Notes under the pieces: generated by a model
Told to the model about the DNA's origin: nothing
Database searches by the model: none
The model's input: the letters and a program-made list of their open reading frames with translations, nothing else
Assembly (NCBI GenBank): GCA_944381255.1
Contig: CALWKL010000086.1
Location: 1 to 8,253, forward strand
DNA from: an uncultured Clostridia bacterium
GTDB lineage: Bacteria > Bacillota > Clostridia > Christensenellales > UBA1242
DNA: 8,253 nt
Direction: 5' to 3'
In this document: positions 1 through 5,420 of the stretch, piece after piece
Numbering within the stretch: the first letter of the stretch is position 1
Layout of the letters: each line of letters opens with the position of its first letter
Translations under genes and position numbers: made by a program

Positions 1-186
1 AGTGAGACTATTGCTATGGCAGAAAATTTGCCAGTTTTTCATAATGATTGCCCAGCGAATAAAAATACTCAGAGAGAATTTATAAAACAGTTTATATCTT
101 CCTTGAACTCACATATAAGGCATGTGCACGAGCATATATTGAGCGCGCTTACGCACCCAGATAGGAATCACCTATTAGATGGTTAA
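1..186 (+). CDS. C-terminal end of a TtcA/TilS-like PP-loop tRNA-thiolation protein (5' partial)
   Basis: The reading frame is open from the left edge to TAA and gives the last 61 residues of a protein whose start lies outside the window. The stretch NLPVFHNDCPANKNTQRE, followed by an amphipathic helix ending in ILSAL, resembles the C-terminus of the TtcA-type branch of PP-loop ATPases: a Cys-Pro, then a Thr-Gln-Arg-Glu helix start, then a second helix near the end. Members of that family bind ATP through an SGGxDS loop and modify tRNA, for example by 2-thiolation of cytidine 32. The ATPase loop and the iron-sulfur cysteines would be upstream and cannot be checked. The gene runs toward the membrane-protein gene at 301-1011 and is separated from it by a shared terminator. 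The family call rests on recognition of a short tail, so a related PP-loop protein is possible. Confidence 0.6.
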   Translation, partial: SETIAMAENLPVFHNDCPANKNTQREFIKQFISSLNSHIRHVHEHILSALTHPDRNHLLDG

Positions 187-227
187 TAAAAGTAAAATTA
201 AGTGAAAATATTTTTTTAACTCAAAAT

Positions 228-263
228 AAAAAACAGAGCATAGCTTTAGCTTGCTCTGTTTTT
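228..263. terminator. Bidirectional intrinsic terminator between two convergent genes
   Basis: An exact 12-bp inverted repeat, AAAAACAGAGCA (229-240) against TGCTCTGTTTTT (252-263), encloses a small inner stem (AGC 242-244 with GCT 249-251, loop TTTA). The left arm begins with an A-run and the right arm ends with a T-run, so the RNA from either strand ends in a hairpin followed by U residues. It lies 42 bases after the stop of the rightward partial gene and about 38 bases after the stop of the leftward gene, as expected for a shared terminator. Confidence 0.88.
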
Positions 264-300
264 ATTTACCGAAGTAATCTCATAGTCTTATTTAATTTGT

Positions 301-1011
301 TTATGAAGCCTGTATATCTTGCGGAGTTAAATTAATATTAGCATCTTGCTCTTTGATTTCTTTTGTTACTTTTTGAGTAGTGTTTGTATTTTTGCTAATT
401 TCACTTAGCGGTGCGTCTTTATTAATACTTTGATTATTTGAATTTTTTGTATCTAATGAATTATCTGCACTAATATTTGCTGTTGTAGGTTCTCCTTGTA
501 GAGAATCAGAAACTTTTGCTTGTGCTTTAGCCTTTTTCTTTTTGTCCATACTTTTTTGTATAGTACTCAAGATTAATCTAGATAGGGGGCCAGCAATTAA
601 TATATTGCAGAACATTGCGGCACAAAAATTTCTTGGCCAAGTAATAAAGAAATTAGTAAATACTTGTTCAAAACTTTCGCCGCCTATTAAGCCTCCAATA
701 ATTGTCATAATTATAGACATTGTAGTCGCTATGAAAAATCCATTACATAGCACTTGAGCAAATGAATTGTCGTGCTCTGGGTGCAATTTTTTCATTAATA
801 AGTCATTTATTGGTCGAGCAATGAGATTTTCTACTACAAAAGCTATAATATAAATAGGTACAAAAGCTTGTGCAAAAATTATCAAACTATTACTATTTAT
901 TCCACCATTAGATATTGTGATATTCAAAAAACTCATAACCAATACCATAAACAAACACATAAATAAGCCATAAATTATGCCTTCTTTTTTGCTTCTTGGT
1001 AAACCTTTCAT
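301..1011 (-). CDS. DUF2798-type four-helix membrane protein with a long hydrophilic C-terminal tail
   Basis: The protein has 236 residues. Four hydrophobic segments lie at about residues 11-30, 43-65, 87-109 and 119-148. The two halves look like repeats of one two-helix unit: each ends in a similar motif (ENLIARPIND near 61-70, NILIAGPLSR near 136-145), and WPRN precedes the last helix. The opening LPRSKKEGIIYGL with a Met-rich first helix and Asn 30 matches my recollection of DUF2798 proteins, which have no established function. Residues 154-236 are a charged, Ser/Thr/Asn/Lys-rich low-complexity tail starting with KKKKAKAQAK, probably cytoplasmic and disordered, and not typical of the family. 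The start is supported by AAAGGA at 1020-1025 on the minus strand, 8 bases upstream of the ATG. It is transcribed away from rpoB, with a promoter candidate at 1181-1209. A transport or stress role cannot be inferred. Confidence 0.85.
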   Translation of the reverse strand: MKGLPRSKKEGIIYGLFMCLFMVLVMSFLNITISNGGINSNSLIIFAQAFVPIYIIAFVVENLIARPINDLLMKKLHPEHDNSFAQVLCNGFFIATTMSIIMTIIGGLIGGESFEQVFTNFFITWPRNFCAAMFCNILIAGPLSRLILSTIQKSMDKKKKAKAQAKVSDSLQGEPTTANISADNSLDTKNSNNQSINKDAPLSEISKNTNTTQKVTKEIKEQDANINLTPQDIQAS

Positions 1012-1076
1012 TTTCTTTGTCCTTTTTTTATTTAAAGCGTGAAAGTGGATAAAATTTGATTAATTGTGAAGTAATT

Positions 1077-1110
1077 TGCTAAAAACACCCAAAAAAGTGC
1101 GTTTTTAGCA
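1077..1110 (-). other. Stem-loop in the leader of the DUF2798-type gene
   Basis: TGCTAAAAAC (1077-1086) is an exact 10-bp inverted repeat of GTTTTTAGCA (1101-1110), with a 14-base loop in which AC and GT can pair further. In the leftward transcript it lies 66 bases upstream of the start codon. No long U-run follows it on either strand (TTTC rightward, AAATTAC leftward), so it looks more like a leader structure than an independent terminator. It follows closely after the terminator-like hairpin at 1121-1154. Confidence 0.5.
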
Positions 1111-1120
1111 TTTCTAGAGC

Positions 1121-1154
1121 AAAAAAATAAAGGTAAGCCCACAACTGGACTTAC
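1121..1154 (-). terminator. Leftward intrinsic terminator or attenuator upstream of the DUF2798-type gene
   Basis: Read on the minus strand, GTAAG and CTTAC (1150-1154 with 1133-1137) pair, then a single mismatch, then CCA/TGG, around a 4-base loop. The stem is followed directly by CTTTATTTTTTT, ending near 1121. That is terminator geometry for leftward transcription; on the plus strand only GCTTTTGC follows. No coding gene ends just upstream of it, so it is either an attenuator in the DUF2798 leader or the end of a leftward non-coding transcript starting nearer rpoB. Confidence 0.6.
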
Positions 1155-1180
1155 GCTTTTGCTACACGCTGTATAGAGTT

Positions 1181-1209
1181 ATTATAGCATAGTTTTTTAA
1201 AAATGTAAA
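1181..1209 (-). promoter_or_regulatory. Sigma-A-type promoter for the DUF2798-type gene
   Basis: On the minus strand TTTACA (1209-1204) and TATAAT (1186-1181) are separated by exactly 17 bases, giving a perfect -10 box and a 5-of-6 match to the -35 consensus. Transcription would begin near 1174-1176 and give a ~165-nt leader carrying a small CUAUAC/GUGUAG hairpin (1176-1162), the terminator-like hairpin at 1154-1121 and the stem-loop at 1110-1077. A second, weaker leftward option is TTGACA at 1250-1245 with AATATT 17 bases downstream. Confidence 0.6.
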
Positions 1210-1276
1210 CCATATTTACGAAATATTTTTATTTTTTAAGATAATGTCAAAAATTTAATTTAAAAAGCCTTATAGT

Positions 1277-1299
1277 TTTAATACATTTAAAGTATTAAA
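1277..1299. repeat. 8-bp inverted repeat, possible operator
   Basis: TTTAATAC (1277-1284) and GTATTAAA (1292-1299) are exact inverted repeats around a 7-base spacer. The site lies midway between the leftward and rightward promoters. It is almost all A/T, so it could be chance in this composition; a dimeric regulator site or cruciform is possible but unproven. The rest of the stretch from about 1210 to 1348 is AT-rich, and I see no gene or other clear signal there. Confidence 0.3.
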
Positions 1300-1348
1300 T
1301 ATTTTCGGTATAAGATGATTTGATTAGGAGTTTTATCTAAAATAATAC

Positions 1349-1411
1349 TAAAAAATTGCTTAAAGATTTTCTTAATTTTGTGTTGACAACAATTGCACTT
1401 TGTGTTATAAT
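1349..1411 (+). promoter_or_regulatory. Strong sigma-A promoter of rpoBC with an upstream A/T element
   Basis: TTGACA (1383-1388) and TATAAT (1406-1411) are both perfect consensus hexamers with a 17-base spacer, and TGT directly before the -10 box forms an extended -10. From 1349 to 1382 there are A and T tracts of the kind that act as UP elements. Transcription should start near A1417/A1418, about 262 bases before the rpoB start codon. A core promoter this close to consensus suits the high output needed for RNA polymerase subunits, and shows rpoBC can be transcribed independently of any ribosomal-protein operon. Confidence 0.92.
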
Positions 1412-1518
1412 CAAAGAACTATTATATTCGTATAAGAAAGTGTTTGGTGGGGAAATTTGGAGTTTTTAGGTATTTTTAATAAAAAATAATATTTTTTGGG
1501 CGTTTTTTGCCCTAAATA

Positions 1519-1547
1519 ATGCTTGCTAGGACAAAGCATGTTTTTTT
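1519..1547 (+). terminator. Intrinsic terminator/attenuator inside the rpoB leader
   Basis: ATGCTT (1519-1524) pairs with AAGCAT (1534-1539), and G1525-C1532 can extend the stem past a bulged A. The hairpin is followed by G and seven T residues (1541-1547). The stem is short with few G-C pairs, so termination is probably partial. It lies about 100-130 nt after the predicted transcription start and 130 nt before rpoB, so it would either reduce read-through into rpoBC or release a ~130-nt leader RNA. Confidence 0.6.
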
Positions 1548-1608
1548 GTCGCCTATTACAAGCCTATTTTTTCATCGAAAAATCCCTTTTTGTATGCATT
1601 ATAATATC

Positions 1609-1638
1609 ATTATAACACAGAAGTATTCTACTTGGCAA
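1609..1638 (-). promoter_or_regulatory. Candidate antisense promoter facing away from rpoB
   Basis: On the minus strand TTGCCA (1638-1633) and TATAAT (1614-1609) are 18 bases apart, with TGT directly before the -10 box. The 11 bases TGTGTTATAAT are identical to those of the forward rpoBC promoter. Transcription would begin near 1602 and run leftward through the rpoB leader. AT-rich DNA yields -10 matches by chance, so this is tentative. The plus strand also has TATAAT at 1600-1605, but without a convincing -35 box. Confidence 0.35.
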
Positions 1639-1663
1639 CTTTTTAAACAAAAATATGTTTTAC

Positions 1664-1669
1664 AAGGAG
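1664..1669 (+). promoter_or_regulatory. Ribosome binding site of rpoB
   Basis: AAGGAG lies 10 bases before the ATG at 1680. It decides the start: an earlier out-of-frame ATG at 1673 is only 3 bases from the site and meets TGA after seven codons, while the next in-frame ATG (codon 16, 1725) has no comparable site. Confidence 0.9.
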
Positions 1670-1679
1670 ATAATGTTTA

Positions 1680-4600
1680 ATGCCAGCAAACAATGAAACA
1701 AAAAAATCATCAATCAAAAAAGTAATGTGTGGTAAGACAGAGCGTGTTTCTTTCGCTCGTGTGCATGAGCCTATTGAAATGCCATATTTAATAGACATTC
1801 AGAAAAAGACTTACCAAGAATTTTTGGAAAAGGGGATTGGTGAGACAATTGCCGAGTTTTCTCCTATCGAGGACTTTAGCGGAAAGGTCGAGTTGCACTT
1901 TTTGGACTATAGTATTGATTACTCTACTATCAAATACCCTGTAGACGAATGCCGTAGAAGAGCATTGACTTATAGTGCGCCTATCCGTGTAAATGCTCGC
2001 CTAATCAACAAGGAAACAGGTGAGGCTATCGACCAGAATATTATGCTCGGTGAAGTGCCTTTGATGACGGAAAATGGCTCTTTCTTAATCGGTGGTGTAG
2101 ACCGTGTCGTAGTTAGCCAGATAGTGCGTAGTCCTAGTGTTTATTTTGACTCAATAGAGGATAAGACAACAGGTAAGACTACATATACCGCTAGCCTTAA
2201 TCCTACTAGAGGTATGTGGCTAGAATTTGAACAGACCACTAAAGATATAATTAGAGTAACTATGGACCGCAGTGTCAAAGTTTCTGCTGGAATTTTGCTA
2301 AAAGGTTTGGGACTTGGTACAGATGCCGACATCGCTAAGCTTTTCGGTAATCACCCTCTTATGCTCAATACCTTGGAGCAAGAGACTCAAAAGACAGAGG
2401 AAGAAGCTCTATTAGAGTTGTCCAAGAGGTTAAAGCCTAGCGAATTGCCTAGCGCAGAAACAATTAAGACATTTATTTTCAACACTTTCTTTACAAACTT
2501 GCGTTACGACCTTGCAAAAGTTGGGCGCTACAAGTTTAACAAAAAACTTAATTTCTGCAACCGTTTGCCAGGGCTCACCCTAGCAGAAGAGTTGGTAGTA
2601 AATGGCACTACTTTGCCTGCTGGTACCGAGCTCGATGCAAATCAAGCCACTGCTATTCAAAATGCTGGTATCAATGAAGTTTGGGTACTTTTGCCTAATG
2701 GCAAAAAGCATTTGATGCGTGGTAACAATCGTGTTGCGCTAGATGCTTTGATTGATTGTAACCCAAGAGATTATGGCATATATGAGTTAATTAATTACCC
2801 TGTTTATCTAGAGTTGACCAAAGATGCAAAAACTGATGCTGCAAAGCTAGAAATTGTAAAAGAAAATCAAGAGGCTTTGATTAACCGTCATGTCGTAATT
2901 GATGATATTTTGGCTTCAATCAGTTATTTGCTTGACTTAACAGATGGTATAGGTTCGGTAGATATTATCGACCACTTGGCTAATCGTCGTGTTAGTAGTG
3001 TCGGTGAGTTGGTTAATATTGCTATGCATTCTGGTATGGCAAAAATGGCTACTTTGGCTCGTGAAAGTATGCAAGGACAAGACTTGACTCAAGCCACTCC
3101 ATCTACTATTGTGAATGCTCGCCACGTTACAAAAGCTTTCATGGACTTTATGAAGACTAGTCCGTTGTCTCAGAGTATGGACCAGGTAAACCCACTTAGT
3201 GAGTTGACTCAAAAACGTAAGGTAAGTGCCGTAGGACCTCGTGGTGTACGTAAGGACCGCGCTGGTACTGAAGTTCGTGATATTCACTACACCCACTATG
3301 GTAGAATATGTGCGATTGAGACCCCAGAGGGTCAGTCAATTGGTTTGATAAACTCTTTGGCAACTTTTTCAAAAATTAATGAATACGGTTTCCTTGAGAC
3401 TCCATACAAAAAGGTAGACAAAGCAACAGGTAAAGTTACTGATGAGGTAGTGTACCTAATGGCTGATGTGGAGGAGCGTTGCAAAATTGCTCAGGCAGTC
3501 GAGCCACTAGATGAAAATGGTAGATTTGTAAACCCAACAGTTATTTGTAGATACAAAGACCGTATTATTGAAATCCCTAGGGAAGATGTAGATTATGTAG
3601 ATGTATCTCCTAGACAAATGATTTCGGTCGCTACATCTTGTATACCATTCCTAGAAAACGATGACTCTGCCCGTGCATTGCTAGGTAGTAACATGCAACG
3701 ACAAGCAGTACCGTTGATTAAAACCGAGGCTCCTATCGTAGGTACAGGTCTTGAGTACCGTGTCGCTAGAGATAGTGGAGCGCTAGTATTAGCAGATACC
3801 GATGGTGTAGTAAAATATATGGATTCTGCTGAAATCGATATCCAAGATGAGAAGGGTGAAATCCACAAGCACAAGCTAGTCAAATTTGCCAAGACCACCA
3901 AGGATACTTGCTTGAACCAAAAGCCTATTGTAAAAGAGGGCGAAGTAGTTAAAAAAGGCGATGTCATTGCAGATGGATTGTCTACTTGCAATGGTGAATT
4001 GTCTTTGGGTAGAAATGTTCTTGTAGCATTCATGAACTGGGAAGGTTATAACTGCGAAGACGCTATTTTGATTAATGAGCGCTTGGTAAAAGATGATGTA
4101 TATACTTCTATTACTCTAAAAGTAGAAGATGTAAAATGCCGTGCCACAAAGTTAGGTAACGAAGAGATTACTCGTGATATTCCTAACCTAAGTGAAGATG
4201 CACTCAAAAATCTAGATGAGAATGGTATTATCCGTATAGGTTCTGAAGTTAGACCTGGTGATATCCTTGTAGGTAAGGTAACTCCAAAGGGTGAGACAGA
4301 ATTAACTCCAGAAGAGAGATTGTTGCGTGCAATATTCGGTGAAAAGTCTCGTGAAGTAAGAGACACAAGTCTACGTGTGCCTCATGGTCGTGGTGGTGTT
4401 GTCGTAGATGTACAGATTTTTAGCAGAGCAAACAAAGATGAACTAGAAGCTGGCGTAAATATGCTAGTAAAAGTATATATTGCGCAAAAGAGAAAGATTT
4501 CTATTGGTGACAAGATGTCAGGTCGTCATGGAAACAAAGGTATCGTGTCTAGAATTTTACCTAGTGAAGATATGCCATTTATGGCAAATGGACAACCTGT

Positions 4601-5405
4601 AGATGTCGTATTAAACCCATTGGGTGTGCCTAGTCGTATGAACATAGGTCAGTTGCTCGAAGTTCATTTGGGGCGTGTGGCAAAAGTTCTAGGGTGGAAA
4701 GTGGCTACTCCTGTATTTGATGGTGCTACTGAGAAGCAAATTAGTGAATTGTATCGTGAAAACGGATTGGAAGACGATGCAAAGATGGTATTGTACGACG
4801 GTCGTACTGGTGAAGCATTTGACCACAGAGTAACCGTAGGTTATATGTACATGCTTAAACTTACTCACATGGTAGACAACAAGATGCATGCCCGTAGTAT
4901 TGGACCTTATGCATTGGTAACTGCTCAGCCTCTAGGAGGTCAGGCAATGTTTGGTGGTCAACGATTCTCAGAAATGGACGTTTGGGCACTCGAAGGTTAT
5001 GGTGCTGCAAACCTATTACAAGAGATGCTAACTATCAAGTCAGATGATATCGCTGGTAGAAATAATGTTTATGAATCTATTGTAAAAGGTCAGCCAATCT
5101 CTGAACCTGGTATACCAGAGTCATTCAAAGTATTAGTAAAAGAATTGCAGTCTTTGGGTATGGATATTAAGATTTTGACTGAAGACAGTCGTGAAATCGA
5201 ATTGAATGATTTGACTAATGATGAAATCGATATCCCTGTAGCCACAAAGAACCGTGATCCAGAAGACAAAGAAATTGAACTCAACTTTGATGATATCGAA
5301 GGAGAATCAAGTGATATTATAAGCGAAAGCGAATTTAATCAAATAGAAAATGATGAAGATGCGTTTAATGCCGGAAACCTGTTTGATGATGATTTTGATG
5401 AATAA
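1680..5405 (+). CDS. rpoB: DNA-directed RNA polymerase subunit beta
   Basis: This 1241-residue protein is the beta subunit of core RNA polymerase and forms one jaw of the active-centre cleft. In order: the N-terminal lobe/protrusion with DRVVVSQIVRSPSVYF (141-156), the rifampicin region (about 495-523), HYTHYGRICAIETPEG (536-551), NMQRQAVPLIKTEAPIVGTG, the acidic pair E793-D794 in YNCEDAIL, the DKMSGRHGNKG loop with active-site lysines K945 and K953, the FGGQRFSEMDVWALE clamp segment, and a Clostridia-like end. A strongly acidic tail (DDDFDE) closes it. The length and lack of large lineage insertions fit Bacillota. It is cotranscribed with rpoC 15 bases downstream. No rplL precedes it, which is unusual. 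Residues lining the rifampicin pocket differ from consensus: P495, S499, Q511, K514, V518 and S553 correspond to E. coli Q510, F514, H526, R529, L533 and N568. R521 also replaces the Gly of the usual GPGG. Confidence 0.99.
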   Translation: MPANNETKKSSIKKVMCGKTERVSFARVHEPIEMPYLIDIQKKTYQEFLEKGIGETIAEFSPIEDFSGKVELHFLDYSIDYSTIKYPVDECRRRALTYSAPIRVNARLINKETGEAIDQNIMLGEVPLMTENGSFLIGGVDRVVVSQIVRSPSVYFDSIEDKTTGKTTYTASLNPTRGMWLEFEQTTKDIIRVTMDRSVKVSAGILLKGLGLGTDADIAKLFGNHPLMLNTLEQETQKTEEEALLELSKRLKPSELPSAETIKTFIFNTFFTNLRYDLAKVGRYKFNKKLNFCNRLPGLTLAEELVVNGTTLPAGTELDANQATAIQNAGINEVWVLLPNGKKHLMRGNNRVALDALIDCNPRDYGIYELINYPVYLELTKDAKTDAAKLEIVKENQEALINRHVVIDDILASISYLLDLTDGIGSVDIIDHLANRRVSSVGELVNIAMHSGMAKMATLARESMQGQDLTQATPSTIVNARHVTKAFMDFMKTSPLSQSMDQVNPLSELTQKRKVSAVGPRGVRKDRAGTEVRDIHYTHYGRICAIETPEGQSIGLINSLATFSKINEYGFLETPYKKVDKATGKVTDEVVYLMADVEERCKIAQAVEPLDENGRFVNPTVICRYKDRIIEIPREDVDYVDVSPRQMISVATSCIPFLENDDSARALLGSNMQRQAVPLIKTEAPIVGTGLEYRVARDSGALVLADTDGVVKYMDSAEIDIQDEKGEIHKHKLVKFAKTTKDTCLNQKPIVKEGEVVKKGDVIADGLSTCNGELSLGRNVLVAFMNWEGYNCEDAILINERLVKDDVYTSITLKVEDVKCRATKLGNEEITRDIPNLSEDALKNLDENGIIRIGSEVRPGDILVGKVTPKGETELTPEERLLRAIFGEKSREVRDTSLRVPHGRGGVVVDVQIFSRANKDELEAGVNMLVKVYIAQKRKISIGDKMSGRHGNKGIVSRILPSEDMPFMANGQPVDVVLNPLGVPSRMNIGQLLEVHLGRVAKVLGWKVATPVFDGATEKQISELYRENGLEDDAKMVLYDGRTGEAFDHRVTVGYMYMLKLTHMVDNKMHARSIGPYALVTAQPLGGQAMFGGQRFSEMDVWALEGYGAANLLQEMLTIKSDDIAGRNNVYESIVKGQPISEPGIPESFKVLVKELQSLGMDIKILTEDSREIELNDLTNDEIDIPVATKNRDPEDKEIELNFDDIEGESSDIISESEFNQIENDEDAFNAGNLFDDDFDE

Positions 5406-5409
5406 GGAG
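5404..5409 (+). promoter_or_regulatory. Ribosome binding site of rpoC, overlapping the rpoB stop codon
   Basis: AAGGAG shares its first two bases with the TAA of rpoB and lies 11 bases before the rpoC ATG. The 15-base gap leaves no room for a terminator or promoter, so the two subunits are made from one mRNA with closely linked translation. Confidence 0.9.
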
Positions 5410-5420
5410 TGTATCGATAA

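Larger units (their letters stand above)
1418..1679 (+). promoter_or_regulatory. Structured ~260-nt rpoB mRNA leader
   Basis: The predicted 5' untranslated region holds several local structures. At its very 5' end TTATA (1422-1426) pairs with TATAA (1431-1435) around a TTCG tetraloop. TATTTTT (1471-1477) pairs with AAAAATA (1482-1488). GGGC (1498-1501) pairs with GCCC (1509-1512) around GTTTTTT. TTTAGG (1465-1470) could instead pair with CCTAAA (1511-1516), which excludes the GGGC/GCCC hairpin. A terminator-like hairpin follows at 1519-1547. A weak A/U hairpin at 1566-1583 lies further down. I recognise no known riboswitch or ribosomal-protein leader. The alternating pairings are inferred by eye, not from computed energies. 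Confidence 0.55.

Noticed and set aside
542..757. 71-codon plus-strand open frame inside the DUF2798-type gene
   Set aside because: It is antisense to a well-supported gene with a good ribosome binding site and clear membrane segments; it has no such support of its own.
1551..1568. Direct repeat GCCTATT at an 11-base interval in the rpoB leader
   Set aside because: Only seven bases and two copies, in low-complexity sequence; no further support for a binding site.
1577..1605. Second rpoB promoter using TATAAT at 1600-1605
   Set aside because: The sequence 17 bases upstream (GAAAAA) does not resemble a -35 box, and there is no TGn extended -10.
1012..1679. Structural RNA (RNase P RNA, SRP RNA, tmRNA or tRNA) in the long intergenic region
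   Set aside because: No conserved core motifs of these RNAs were seen on either strand; the stretch is too AT-rich and only local hairpins occur.
1673..1696. Out-of-frame ATG seven bases before the rpoB start, encoding MFNASKQ then stop
   Set aside because: It lies only 3 bases after the AAGGAG site, too close for efficient initiation, and AT-rich leaders contain such starts by chance.
2937..4889. Several 60-146 codon minus-strand open frames within rpoB
   Set aside because: They are shadows of the beta-subunit reading frame, with Ser/Thr-rich non-protein-like composition.
3829..5236. The 14-base word TGAAATCGATATCC occurring twice in rpoB
   Set aside because: Both copies encode the short peptide EIDI in the same frame; a coding coincidence rather than a repeat element.
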